In this document: one piece after another, positions 35,787-43,972 of the stretch
How positions within the stretch are numbered: position 1 is the stretch's first letter
Layout of the letters: each line of letters opens with the position of its first letter
NCBI GenBank assembly: GCA_038207625.1
Contig: JBBQZO010000002.1
Span: 248,001 to 312,000 of the forward strand
Source: JBBQZO01 sp038207625
GTDB lineage: Bacteria > Pseudomonadota > Gammaproteobacteria > Burkholderiales > Burkholderiaceae_D
DNA: 64,000 nucleotides
Direction of reading: 5' to 3'
Program-made: the position numbers and the translations under genes
The notes under the pieces: model-generated
Seen by the model: the letters and a program-made list of their open reading frames with translations, nothing else
Told to the model about the DNA's origin: nothing
Database searches by the model: none

Positions 35787-36533
35787 ATGATCGTCTTCAT
35801 CACCGGCGCCAGCGCCGGCTTCGGCGCCGAAATGGCGCGCACCTTCGCCGGCCACGGCCACCAGGTGATCCTGGCCGGGCGCCGCGTCGAGCGCCTGCAG
35901 GCGCTGGCCGCCGAATTGGGCGAACGCGCGCTGGCCGTGGCGCTGGACGTCACCGACAAGAGTTCGATCGCGCACGCGCTGGCCGCGCTGCCCGAGGCCT
36001 GGCGCGCCGTTGACGTGCTGATCAACAACGCCGGCCTCGCGCTGGGCACCGCGCCCGCGCACGAAGCCGCGCTGGACGACTGGGAAACCATGATCGCCAC
36101 CAACTGCACCGGTCTGGTGGCAATGACGCGCGCCCTGCTGCCGGCCATGGTGGCACGCGGCAGCGGGCTGGTGATCAACATCGGCTCGATCGCCGGCCAT
36201 ATCCCCTATCCGGGCGGCAACGCCTACGGCGCCACCAAGGCCTTCGTCGAGCAGTTCACACTCAATTTGCGCGCCGACCTGGTCGGCACCGGCGTGCGCG
36301 CCACCAATATTGCGCCCGGCCTGTGTGGCGGCACCGAGTTCTCGAATGTGCGCATGAAAGGCGACGACGTCGCCGCCGCCAAGGTCTACGAGGGCACCAC
36401 CCCGCTCTCGCCCAAGGATATCGCCGACACCGCGTACTGGATCGCCACCTTGCCGGCCCACATCAACATCAACCAGATCGAGATGATGCCAACCTGCCAG
36501 GGCTTCTCGCCGCTGACCATCAAGCGCGTCTAG
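35787..36533 (+). CDS. NADP-dependent short-chain dehydrogenase, YdfG-like
   Basis: The 248-residue SDR has the cofactor loop FITGASAGFGAEMA followed by the basic AGRRVERL that favours NADP, then NNAG, the Ser of NIGSIAG and the catalytic pair in NAYGATKAF. The end (PGLCGGTEFS and NQIEMMPTCQ) matches YdfG, which oxidises L-allo-threonine and reduces 3-hydroxy acids or malonic semialdehyde. AAGGAAACCCAT precedes the ATG at 35787. It diverges from glyA and is probably a single-gene unit. Confidence 0.88.
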   Translation: MIVFITGASAGFGAEMARTFAGHGHQVILAGRRVERLQALAAELGERALAVALDVTDKSSIAHALAALPEAWRAVDVLINNAGLALGTAPAHEAALDDWETMIATNCTGLVAMTRALLPAMVARGSGLVINIGSIAGHIPYPGGNAYGATKAFVEQFTLNLRADLVGTGVRATNIAPGLCGGTEFSNVRMKGDDVAAAKVYEGTTPLSPKDIADTAYWIATLPAHININQIEMMPTCQGFSPLTIKRV

Positions 36534-36774
36534 GACCGTGAGCGCGGCGTAACAATGTTGCCCGTGCTCACAAATTTGTTAGTGAATGTTACAAGAGCTT
36601 CCCGCTAGACCTTCCTTGCCAGGCCGTTTTTGCCGCTCTGTCATAGAGCGCACAGACGCGCCGCGCCCGTTGTGGGGCGCTCAAAATTGACCCTGCACTA
36701 TGTGCGGTAGCGATCTCAACTACGCAACAAAATCGCGTAAAATGTTTCTCATACTCACAAACGGCAACCTCAAC

Positions 36775-37179
36775 ATGCCTTCAGCTTTCACCTGGACAGT
36801 ACGTGTCTATTACGAGGACACGGACGCCGGCGGCATTGTGTTCTACGCCAATTACCTGAAATTCTTTGAACGCGCCCGCACCGAATGGCTACGCGGCCTC
36901 GATGTCGGGCAACAAGCGATGCTGCAACAGCATGGCGCCATGTTCGTCGTCAAAAACACCAGCGTCGACTATCATGCGCCCGCCCGACTCGACGATGTAT
37001 TAAACTTAACTCTGAGCGTGGAAAAACTGGGCCGCGCGTCAGTGCAGTTCATCCAGCAAGCTTGGCGCGGCGATGTCATGCTCACCAGCGCCAGCGTCAA
37101 GGTTGGCTGCGTCGATTCGAGCACGTTGCGCCCGCGCGCCCTGCCCGACGCGGTCAGTGACAAGCTGCGCAGCGCCTGA
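36775..37179 (+). CDS. ybgC: Tol-Pal associated acyl-CoA thioesterase YbgC
   Basis: The 134-residue hotdog-fold thioesterase has the catalytic segment VYYEDTDAGGIVFYANYLKF with its Asp, then FFERARTEWLR and VDYHAPARLDD. YbgC is the usual first gene of Tol-Pal operons and associates with phospholipid metabolism at the inner membrane. ATG 36775 (MPSAFTW) is chosen by alignment; two in-frame upstream ATGs (36700, 36742) would add residues unlike the family. tolQ follows 41 bases later. Confidence 0.94.
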   Translation: MPSAFTWTVRVYYEDTDAGGIVFYANYLKFFERARTEWLRGLDVGQQAMLQQHGAMFVVKNTSVDYHAPARLDDVLNLTLSVEKLGRASVQFIQQAWRGDVMLTSASVKVGCVDSSTLRPRALPDAVSDKLRSA

Positions 37180-37220
37180 TTGTTTGCCCCGACCGTTTTA
37201 TTAGAATAGACCAGAACCCC

Positions 37221-37910
37221 ATGACTCCTGCCCAAGACCTGTCCTTCCTGTCGCTGATCACCAACGCGCACGTGATCGTGCAAATGATCATGGCCTTGCT
37301 GCTGATGGTGTCCCTGATGAGCTGGACCTATATCTTCCGCAAGATGTTTGCGATCAACGCCGCGCGCAAGCAGACCGAGGCGTTCGAGCGCAGCTTCTGG
37401 GCCGGCGGCAGCCTGCAGGCACTGCACCAGAACGCCAGCGGCAACCGCGACGGCAGCGGCGCGCTGGCGCGCATCTTCGACGCCGGCATGGGCGAATTCA
37501 TCAAGGGCAAGGCGTCCTACGCGACGCGTGAAGCGTTCGACGCCGGCGCCGTGCTCGACGGCGCGCGCCGCGCCATGCGCGCCGCCTTCCAGCGCGAACT
37601 TGACGCGCTCGATTCGCATCTGAATTTTCTCGCCTCGGTCGGTTCGGTGTCGCCTTACGTGGGCCTGCTGGGCACCGTGTGGGGCATCATGAATGCCTTT
37701 CGCGGCCTGGCCAATGTACAACAGGCGACGCTGGCCGCCGTTGCACCGGGCATCGCCGAAGCGCTGATCGCCACCGCCATTGGCCTGTTCGCGGCGATTC
37801 CCGCCGTCGTCGCCTACAACCGGTTCACCCACGATATCGACCGTCTGGCAATACGCTTCGAGAGCTTCGTCGAAGAGTTCTCGAACATCTTGCAGCGCCA
37901 ATCGCGCTAA
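37221..37910 (+). CDS. tolQ: Tol-Pal system proton channel subunit TolQ
   Basis: The 229-residue MotA/TolQ/ExbB protein has three membrane segments: near residues 15-35 (VQMIMALLLMVSLMSW), about 135-160 (VGSVSPYVGLLGTVWGIMNAF) and about 170-195 (APGIAEALIATAIGLFAAIPAVV). With TolR it forms the proton-driven motor that energises TolA and outer-membrane constriction at division. Its stop is 18 bases before tolR. Confidence 0.97.
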   Translation: MTPAQDLSFLSLITNAHVIVQMIMALLLMVSLMSWTYIFRKMFAINAARKQTEAFERSFWAGGSLQALHQNASGNRDGSGALARIFDAGMGEFIKGKASYATREAFDAGAVLDGARRAMRAAFQRELDALDSHLNFLASVGSVSPYVGLLGTVWGIMNAFRGLANVQQATLAAVAPGIAEALIATAIGLFAAIPAVVAYNRFTHDIDRLAIRFESFVEEFSNILQRQSR

Positions 37911-37928
37911 GCCGGAGAAAGCGCGCCC

Positions 37929-38363
37929 ATGTCCTCCTTTTCCAGCAGCCTGCGCGGCGGTCGACGCCGCAAGTTCAAGTCCGAGATCAACGTCGTGCCG
38001 TATATCGACGTGATGCTGGTGCTCCTGATTATCTTCATGGTGGTGCCGCCGGCCAATAGCCCCAGCGTGATCAACCTGCCCTCGGCCGACAAGTCGGCCC
38101 TGCCGCCGGACGAGTACATCCAGATCGTACTCAAACCGGACGCGACGCTGACCATCGGCATCACCGGCAAAAATCCGGTCGCGCCCGAAAAAATGGCCAA
38201 CCGCGCCGCGCTGCTGCGCGCGCTGCGCAACGAACATGCCGACCATCCGGATTACCCGGTGATGATTGCCGGCGACCGCGACAGCAAGTACGACGACGTG
38301 ATTCAACTCATTTCGGAAGCGAAGAAAATGGGCATCAACCGGGTCGGACTGGCCACCAAGTGA
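37929..38363 (+). CDS. tolR: Tol-Pal system motor subunit TolR
   Basis: The 144-residue ExbD/TolR protein has one N-terminal membrane segment with the critical Asp in EINVVPYIDVMLVLLIIFMV, then a periplasmic domain (EKMANRAALLRALRN, VMIAGDRDSKYDDVIQLI). It pairs with TolQ to use the proton gradient. GGAG precedes the ATG at 37929. Confidence 0.97.
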   Translation: MSSFSSSLRGGRRRKFKSEINVVPYIDVMLVLLIIFMVVPPANSPSVINLPSADKSALPPDEYIQIVLKPDATLTIGITGKNPVAPEKMANRAALLRALRNEHADHPDYPVMIAGDRDSKYDDVIQLISEAKKMGINRVGLATK

Positions 38364-38382
38364 CGACGCTGCCGTGGCCACG

Positions 38383-39282
38383 ATGAACCCCTCTTATCCC
38401 GGCGGCGCCCCGTATCGGGTGCCGCCAGAACCGAACCGCTGGCGCGCGCTGACGTTTGCGGCCGTGATGCATGCGGGCCTGTTCCTGTTCTTGTGGGCCG
38501 GCGTGCGCTGGCAGAACACCGCCCCGGTCGCCGTCGAGGCCGAAGTGTGGGATGTGCGCACCCAGACGGCCGCACCGCCACCGCCGCCGCCGCGCGCAGC
38601 GGTCGAGCCGACACCGACGCCGCCGCCCAAAGTGGTGGCGCCGCCGGTCGAGCAACCGGCCGCGCCGAAAGCACCCGACATCAACCTCGAGCGCGCCAAG
38701 GTGAAGGCGAAGAAACTGGCCGAGGAGCTGAAACAGCTTGAACGCCAGGAACGCGAAGACAAACTGCGCGACGAGAAGCTGCTCAAGGACAAGGCCGACT
38801 TGAAGGCGAAGCAATTGAACGATCAGAAACTCAAGGATCTGGCCGACAAGAAGCTCAAGGATTTGGCCGACAAGCAGGCCAAGCTGAAAAAAGAAGCGGA
38901 TGATAAGAAGCTGCTCGATAAGACGCGCGACGCCGAGATGCGCCGCATCACTGGCGCTGCCGGCACCAGCGGCACTGCGCCGAAGGCGACCGCGCCGCGC
39001 ATCGACAGCGGTTACGTGGCCAGTCTGACGAGCAAGATCAAAAGCAATATCGCGTATAGCGGCAACACCGACGTCAGCGGCAATCCGACTGCCGTCTACA
39101 AGATCGACCAGCTGCCGACCGGGGAAATCATTCTGGTCAAGCGTATCAAGAGCAGTGGCATACCGGCCTATGATAACGCGGTAGAAAACGCGATCGCCAA
39201 ATCGTCGCCGTTGCCCAAAAAGAAGGACGGCACGGTGGAACGCTCCATTGAAGCAGTTTTCGAAATGAAGGATTTGCCTTGA
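38383..39282 (+). CDS. tolA: Tol-Pal system protein TolA
   Basis: The roughly 299-residue protein has one membrane segment at residues 20-40 (LTFAAVMHAGLFLFLWAGV), a proline-rich stretch, a long charged helix rich in K, E, D, A and L (about 95-205, with tandem KKLKDLADK repeats), and a C-terminal domain (about 215-295) with YVASLTSKIKSNI and the GEIILVKRIKSSG segment, which fits the TonB-like TolA/TolB-Pal-binding fold. The ATG at 38383 is preferred; a GTG at 38374 would add three residues. The stop overlaps the next start region. Confidence 0.95.
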   Translation: MNPSYPGGAPYRVPPEPNRWRALTFAAVMHAGLFLFLWAGVRWQNTAPVAVEAEVWDVRTQTAAPPPPPPRAAVEPTPTPPPKVVAPPVEQPAAPKAPDINLERAKVKAKKLAEELKQLERQEREDKLRDEKLLKDKADLKAKQLNDQKLKDLADKKLKDLADKQAKLKKEADDKKLLDKTRDAEMRRITGAAGTSGTAPKATAPRIDSGYVASLTSKIKSNIAYSGNTDVSGNPTAVYKIDQLPTGEIILVKRIKSSGIPAYDNAVENAIAKSSPLPKKKDGTVERSIEAVFEMKDLP

Positions 39283-39287
39283 ACCCA

Positions 39288-40556
39288 ATGATGAAGAAAC
39301 TCCCTGTCATGCTCGCCTGCGCCGGCTTGTGTGTCAGCTTGGCTGCGCACGCCCAGTTGCGCGTCGAAATTTCCGGCGTGGGCAGCAACCAGATCCCGAT
39401 CGCCGTGGCCGCGTTTGCCGACGAGTCGGTCGCGCCGGCGCAAGTGTCGGCCATTATCAAGGCGGACCTTGAGCGCAGCGGCATGTTCAAGGTGATCGAC
39501 GCCGGCGCCGTCATTTCCGACACGGCCAGCATCGATTACAGCGCCTGGAAAGGGCGCGGTGCCGACGCGCTGGTGGTGGGCAGCGTGCAGCGCCTGGCCG
39601 ACGGGCGCTTCGACGTACGCTACAAGCTGCTCGACACCATCAAGTCGAACGAACTGTCGACGCTGGGCCAAGCGGCTCAGCCCAAGTACACGCGCTTGTC
39701 GGCGCACAAGATCGCCGATGACATCTACCTCAAGATGACCGGCACGCGCGGCGCTTTCGCCACCCGCATCGCCTACGTCAACGAAAACCGCGCCGCGCAC
39801 GACTACCGGCTGGAAGTGGCCGACGCCGACGGCGACGGCGTGCAGGTGGCGGTGCGTTCGCGCGAGCCGATCATTTCGCCCTCCTGGTCGCCCGACGGCA
39901 GCAAGGTCGCCTACGTGTCATTCGAGGCGCGCAAGCCGGTGGTGTACGTGCAGGATCTGGTAACCGGCGCGCGCAAGGTCGTTGCCAATGAAAAGGGCAA
40001 CAACTCGGCACCCACCTGGTCGCCCGACGGCACCCGTCTGGCGGTGGCGCTGTCGCGCGACGGGCACACCCAGGTGTACGGCGTAAACGCCGACGGCAGC
40101 GGCCTGCGCCGCCTGTCCAACGGCAACGGCATCGACACCGAGCCGCAGTTTTCCAGCGACGGCCAAAGCATCTACTTCACCAGCGACCGCAGCGGCGGCC
40201 CGCAAATCTACAAGATGAGCGCGGGCGGCGGCAGCGCCAGCCGGGTCACCTTCAGCGGCAGTTACAACATCAGCCCGCGCCTGTCGTCGGACGGCAAGAC
40301 GCTCGCTTTCATCTCGCAACGCGACGGCGGCTTCGCGCTGTACGCGCTCGACCTGGCCAGCGGCCAGGAGCAACGGCTGGCCGACAACGCCAGCGAACCG
40401 AGTTTTTCACCGAACGGCAAGTACATCATGTACGCGACCGAAACGGGACACAGCAAAGCACTCGCCGTGGTTTCCGTCGATGGCCGCGTCAAGCAGCGCT
40501 TAACGACCCAGGCAGGAACCATACGGGAACCCAATTGGGGCCCGTTCATGAAGTAA
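39288..40556 (+). CDS. tolB: Tol-Pal system periplasmic propeller protein TolB
   Basis: The 422-residue protein has a Sec signal (LPVMLACAGLCVSLAAHAQ), an N-terminal alpha/beta domain (about 25-160) and a six-bladed propeller with repeats of the form PSWSPDGSKVAYVS, PTWSPDGTRLAVAL, PQFSSDGQSIYFTS and PRLSSDGKTLAFIS. It binds Pal and TolA. ATG 39288, or the adjacent 39291, gives the signal peptide; the tolA stop is five bases upstream. Confidence 0.96.
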   Translation: MMKKLPVMLACAGLCVSLAAHAQLRVEISGVGSNQIPIAVAAFADESVAPAQVSAIIKADLERSGMFKVIDAGAVISDTASIDYSAWKGRGADALVVGSVQRLADGRFDVRYKLLDTIKSNELSTLGQAAQPKYTRLSAHKIADDIYLKMTGTRGAFATRIAYVNENRAAHDYRLEVADADGDGVQVAVRSREPIISPSWSPDGSKVAYVSFEARKPVVYVQDLVTGARKVVANEKGNNSAPTWSPDGTRLAVALSRDGHTQVYGVNADGSGLRRLSNGNGIDTEPQFSSDGQSIYFTSDRSGGPQIYKMSAGGGSASRVTFSGSYNISPRLSSDGKTLAFISQRDGGFALYALDLASGQEQRLADNASEPSFSPNGKYIMYATETGHSKALAVVSVDGRVKQRLTTQAGTIREPNWGPFMK

Positions 40557-40583
40557 TTTTTTTCAACGACAAGGAGAAACATC

Positions 40584-41108
40584 ATGCGCAAATTATCAAG
40601 TTTGGCCTTTATCGTCACCAGTGCCGCACTGCTGTCGGCTTGCAGCACCCCCGTCAAACTGGCCGAACCGGCTCCCGTCGTCGAACGCGCGCCCGAACAA
40701 GCGCCGCCGGCGGCCGACAACCGCGCCATTCAGCCGGTGCAAACGCCAAGCGTTGATCCGCTCAACGATCCAAAAGGCGTGCTGGCACAGCGCAGCGTCT
40801 ACTTCGATTTCGACAGCTATGTCGTGCGCGACGATGCCAAGTCTGTCGTCGACAATCACTCGACCTACCTGTCGAAGAACAAGACGCGCAAAGTGCTCAT
40901 CCAGGGCAATACCGATGAACGCGGCGGCACCGAGTACAATCTGGCGCTGGGCCAGAAGCGCGCCGAAGCGGTCCGCAAGGCGATGGTTGCGCTGAACGTG
41001 TCCGACAGTCAGCTTGAAGCCGTTTCGCTGGGCAAAGAAAAACCGAAGGCCCCAGGCCACGACGAAGCAGCATGGACGGAAAACCGTCGCGCCGACATCG
41101 TGTATTGA
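40584..41108 (+). CDS. pal: Peptidoglycan-associated lipoprotein Pal
   Basis: The 174-residue lipoprotein has the lipobox LLSACST and an OmpA-like peptidoglycan-binding domain: SVYFDFDSYVVRDD, LIQGNTDERGGTEYNLALG and the closing ENRRADIVY. Pal anchors the outer membrane to the cell wall and is moved by TolB/TolA. AAGGAG precedes the ATG. Confidence 0.97.
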   Translation: MRKLSSLAFIVTSAALLSACSTPVKLAEPAPVVERAPEQAPPAADNRAIQPVQTPSVDPLNDPKGVLAQRSVYFDFDSYVVRDDAKSVVDNHSTYLSKNKTRKVLIQGNTDERGGTEYNLALGQKRAEAVRKAMVALNVSDSQLEAVSLGKEKPKAPGHDEAAWTENRRADIVY

Positions 41109-41218
41109 TCACTCACCCGGCTCAATGCGGGTGACGGCAAACGGGGAGGCGCGCGGCACAGGCTGCGCGACTCCCCGTTGTCAGATTGGCGCTGTCGCGC
41201 CAGAAAGAAGCGAGCACC

Positions 41219-41974
41219 ATGATTCGAATTTCCAAGACGGGCATCGCAGCGGCCTGCATGGCCGTGCTGCTGCCACTGCAAGCGCACGCCGGCCTGTTGG
41301 ACGACGACGAAGCGCGCAAGGCCATCATCGAACTGCGCGCCAAGGTCGACGCCATGGCGCGCGACCTGAACGCACGCATCGATAGCAAGTCGGACAAGAG
41401 CGGCGCGCTGGACCTGGTCAACCAGCAGGAACTGACCACCCAGGAGATCGCCAAGCTGCGCGGCCAGATCGAAGTGCTGGCCAACGAAGTGGCCAACGCG
41501 CAGCGCCGCCAGAAGGACTTCTACAGCGACCTCGACGCGCGTCTGCGCAAGCTCGAGCCGCACAAGGTGACCGTCGACGGCCAGGATGTGGCGGTCGAGC
41601 CGTCCGAGCAAAAATCCTATGACGCGGCGATGCTGCTGTTCAAGGCGGGCGACTACAAGGCCGCGGCCGGCTCGTTGACCGACTTTGTACGGCGCTACCC
41701 CGATTCGGGCTACGCGGCCAACGCGCAATACTGGCTGGGCAACGCCTATTACGCGCTGCGTGACTACGCCAACGCCATCGCCGCTCAGCAGGTCGTTGTC
41801 ACCAGCTACGCCGACAGCCCGAAGGCGCCGGACGCGATGCTCAACATCGCCAGCTGCTACACCGAGCAAAAGGACAAGAAAAACGCCAAGAAGGCGCTGC
41901 TGGCTCTGGTTGCCAAATACCCCGATTCGAGCGCCGCGCAAACCGCCAAGGAACGTCTGGTCGCGCTGAAATAG
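41219..41974 (+). CDS. cpoB: Cell-division coordinator CpoB (YbgF)
   Basis: The 251-residue periplasmic protein has a Sec signal (AACMAVLLPLQAHAG), an N-terminal coiled-coil (about 30-115, with KLRGQIEVLANEVANAQRRQ) and C-terminal TPR repeats (SYDAAMLLFKAGDYKAAAG, YWLGNAYYALRDYANAI). CpoB links PBP1B synthesis to Tol-driven constriction. ATG 41219 (MIRISKTG) gives the signal peptide; the upstream in-frame start would add a non-matching stretch. Confidence 0.94.
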   Translation: MIRISKTGIAAACMAVLLPLQAHAGLLDDDEARKAIIELRAKVDAMARDLNARIDSKSDKSGALDLVNQQELTTQEIAKLRGQIEVLANEVANAQRRQKDFYSDLDARLRKLEPHKVTVDGQDVAVEPSEQKSYDAAMLLFKAGDYKAAAGSLTDFVRRYPDSGYAANAQYWLGNAYYALRDYANAIAAQQVVVTSYADSPKAPDAMLNIASCYTEQKDKKNAKKALLALVAKYPDSSAAQTAKERLVALK

Positions 41975-41985
41975 CGTGCGCCGAT

Positions 41986-42024
41986 GGCCGCGCAGCAACG
42001 GCAGCGGCCTTGCGCTGCGCGGCC
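41986..42024 (+). terminator. Strong hairpin after the Tol-Pal operon
   Basis: Perfect 11-base arms 41986-41996 and 42014-42024 with a 17-base loop begin 12 bases after the cpoB stop. No T-run follows. Confidence 0.45.
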
Positions 42025-42073
42025 GTTCTGGGCCGATCAGTGCGCAACGTCGCAAAAAAGTGACGTACGGCAT

Positions 42074-42102
42074 TTGACAGGATGATGACCAGCCCCTATA
42101 AT
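42074..42102 (+). promoter_or_regulatory. Consensus sigma-70 promoter of tRNA-Lys
   Basis: TTGACA (42074-42079), a 17-base spacer and TATAAT (42097-42102): both hexamers match the consensus exactly. Transcription should start near 42108, a few bases before the tRNA. Confidence 0.9.
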
Positions 42103-42113
42103 CTTGCTTCTTC

Positions 42114-42189
42114 GGGTCGTTAGCTCAGCTGGTAGAGCAGCGGACTTTTAATCCGTTGGTCGCAGGTTCGAATCCCGCACGGCCTACCA
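42114..42189 (+). tRNA. tRNA-Lys (anticodon UUU)
   Basis: A 76-base cloverleaf. The acceptor stem GGGTCGT pairs with ACGGCCT with two wobble pairs; the D arm has AGCTCAGCTGGTAGAGC; the anticodon loop CTTTTAA gives UUU; the T arm is GCAGGTTCGAATCCCGC; the CCA end is encoded. It has its own promoter and terminator and is transcribed alone. Confidence 0.98.
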
Positions 42190-42201
42190 CGAATAAGTAT
42201 C

Positions 42202-42232
42202 AAGCCCACGAATGCATGTTCGTGGGCTTTTT
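42202..42232 (+). terminator. Intrinsic terminator of tRNA-Lys
   Basis: An 11-base perfect stem (42202-42212 with 42219-42229), six-base loop and T-run to 42232. Confidence 0.9.
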
Positions 42233-42274
42233 GCTTTCTGGCGCCCAGCCTTGAGCTGACCGGGCGCGCCGCCA

Positions 42275-42850
42275 CTAGCGCCTGCGCGCGCGCTGCCAGT
42301 GCATGACCCAATTTTCTTCCCAGCTCTTGCCATCGTCACGCGAGACGGCCTGATACCAGCGGCAGGAATCGGCTGTGATCTGATCCCACACGCCGCGCAC
42401 TAGCACGGGCGCGCCGCCATCGACGTCCGCGGCGTCCCAGCGCCCCACGCCGTCCGAAAAGCTGCCCCAGGTGGGCGACGGACTGATCACGCCGCGTTTG
42501 CTGTTGAGCCAGTAATCGGCCCATAATTTGCGTTCAACGTCGAGAACCCGCAGGCCCATGCCGCTGAAGTTGCGAGCCGGAATGCGCAACTCCTCGACAC
42601 TGGCGATGCCACCAAGAATGTCGAACACGCTGGCCTCGCCGTCGAACTGGTCCCACTGCTGATCCTTCAACTGGCGATTTTTTATCGTCCAATTGCCGGT
42701 CAGAAAGCCAAAATCGCCAGCCTTGCCCGTCGCGAGGGGCTTTGGACCTGCAGCACTGGCAGTGGCCAATCCGAGCGGGCCAACCGCGGCCAAGCCGGCC
42801 GCCACTTGAAGCAAGGTTCGGCGTTGCATATTCGATGGATCATGCGTCAT
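42275..42850 (-). CDS. Exported protein with Tat-like signal, DUF1579-like fold suspected
   Basis: The 191-residue protein starts MTHDPSNMQRRTLLQVAAG, a twin-arginine signal, with cleavage near ATASA. The mature part has FGFLTGNWTIKNRQLKDQQW and later SRDDGKSWEENWVMHW, which suggests a small beta-barrel of the kind seen in DUF1579-like proteins (conserved W and N positions). I cannot assign a substrate. ATG 42850 is chosen because it starts the Tat signal. It converges on tRNA-Lys; the upstream gap is 451 bases. Confidence 0.7.
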   Translation of the reverse strand: MTHDPSNMQRRTLLQVAAGLAAVGPLGLATASAAGPKPLATGKAGDFGFLTGNWTIKNRQLKDQQWDQFDGEASVFDILGGIASVEELRIPARNFSGMGLRVLDVERKLWADYWLNSKRGVISPSPTWGSFSDGVGRWDAADVDGGAPVLVRGVWDQITADSCRWYQAVSRDDGKSWEENWVMHWQRARRR

Positions 42851-43301
42851 AGGTATTTTCTTTGGATAAGTGTTGAAGTGATGCCAGTTCAATCACGCAT
42901 CGCAGCGAGTGCTGCAATCAATGTTCGTGACGCCCAGGCCGATGAAGTCGTTCAGCGCCCCATAGGCTGCGCTGTTGCACGCGGCATAGTGTATGAGCTA
43001 ATCAGGGCGGATTTCGCCCTAATTAAAGTGACGCCGGTACTTGCAATGCGCGACGATACCAATGACGCGTGGGAAATATGGCGCACGCTGCGTCCGGCAA
43101 CGACACGGCGACCGGGGCGGTCGTCGCTAGCCGATTCAATGCGTGGCAAGCACCCAAACATTGCCGTCCCGCTCAGTCCGACGCGTCTGCTGACTGCGCC
43201 GTCCGTCGCTGGCGACACATGCGAGAAAATTGTTTACGCCACACCGAAAAATGTGAATACAATTAATGTTGTTTAATTATTCAATTTTCAGGGAATAGAC
43301 C
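42851..43301. other. Intergenic region, divergent promoters expected
   Basis: About 450 bases with lower GC than the flanks, notably 42960-43030 and 43220-43290. Open frames here have no recognisable protein features. A TACAAT at about 43257 upstream of the next gene could be a -10 element, without a good -35. Confidence 0.35.
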
Positions 43302-43808
43302 ATGTTCAAGGCGCACATTCTGACCATCATCTTGGCCGCGGCATCGGGCCTTGCGTACAGCCAGGAATTGTTATTGGCGGCCAGGGTCGACAAAATTTCC
43401 TTGCTCCCAAGGGGGAGCCGCGAGTGCGCTGACCCATGCCCGCAAACCCAAACAGAACTTCCAAATGGCAATGTCAGTATATGCATCTCCACGTCGTGCG
43501 GCTGTCAGGTGACCACGCTGATTGTCGACAAGGTCTTGCTGGGCGAAACGTCCACCGGCCCGATGCAGGTCAAGGCCAACCTGGGCGAGTATTGCAAGCC
43601 CACCTATCCGATCTCGTCGCAGACGCTGCTGATTCATTTAAAGGATGGCGCCACGCACTTGTCAGTGCTCGACAATGTGCAAGGTACGGCCAGGTTTGAT
43701 GCGAAGGCCTTTGAGACGATCGGCAAACTCTCGGTCGCCTCGCTAAAACAGACCGACGGGAAAGTGGCGCTCGATACACTGCTCGGCCAACTCGCCAAGC
43801 CGGACTGA
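43302..43808 (+). CDS. Secreted cysteine-rich hypothetical protein
   Basis: The 168-residue protein has a Sec signal (ILTIILAAASGLAYSQE). The mature part has five cysteines clustered in ECADPCPQTQTEL and ICISTSCGCQV, plus one in GEYCKPT, so disulfides are likely. No family is recognised. The gene is more AT-rich than most in the window and has no operon partner, so it may be a lineage-specific or transferred gene. Confidence 0.65.
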   Translation: MFKAHILTIILAAASGLAYSQELLLAARVDKISLLPRGSRECADPCPQTQTELPNGNVSICISTSCGCQVTTLIVDKVLLGETSTGPMQVKANLGEYCKPTYPISSQTLLIHLKDGATHLSVLDNVQGTARFDAKAFETIGKLSVASLKQTDGKVALDTLLGQLAKPD

Positions 43809-43972
43809 GCGCCGGATGCTTGCGCGCCCCTCGCAGCGGCGCGCTTCACCTGAGCACGCGCACCTTGGCATGGACGCTTGTTAGCGGGCGCCACCGGGGT
43901 ACGGGCGGACGACCGCGCCCGCGATCTGGGACGTGCGCAATGTGTACCGTGCGGCGGCGCGCCACGCACCGC

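Noticed and set aside
42806..43276. Plus-strand open frame opposite and upstream of the Tat-exported protein
   Set aside because: No signal, domain or ribosome site, and it runs through a likely divergent promoter region.
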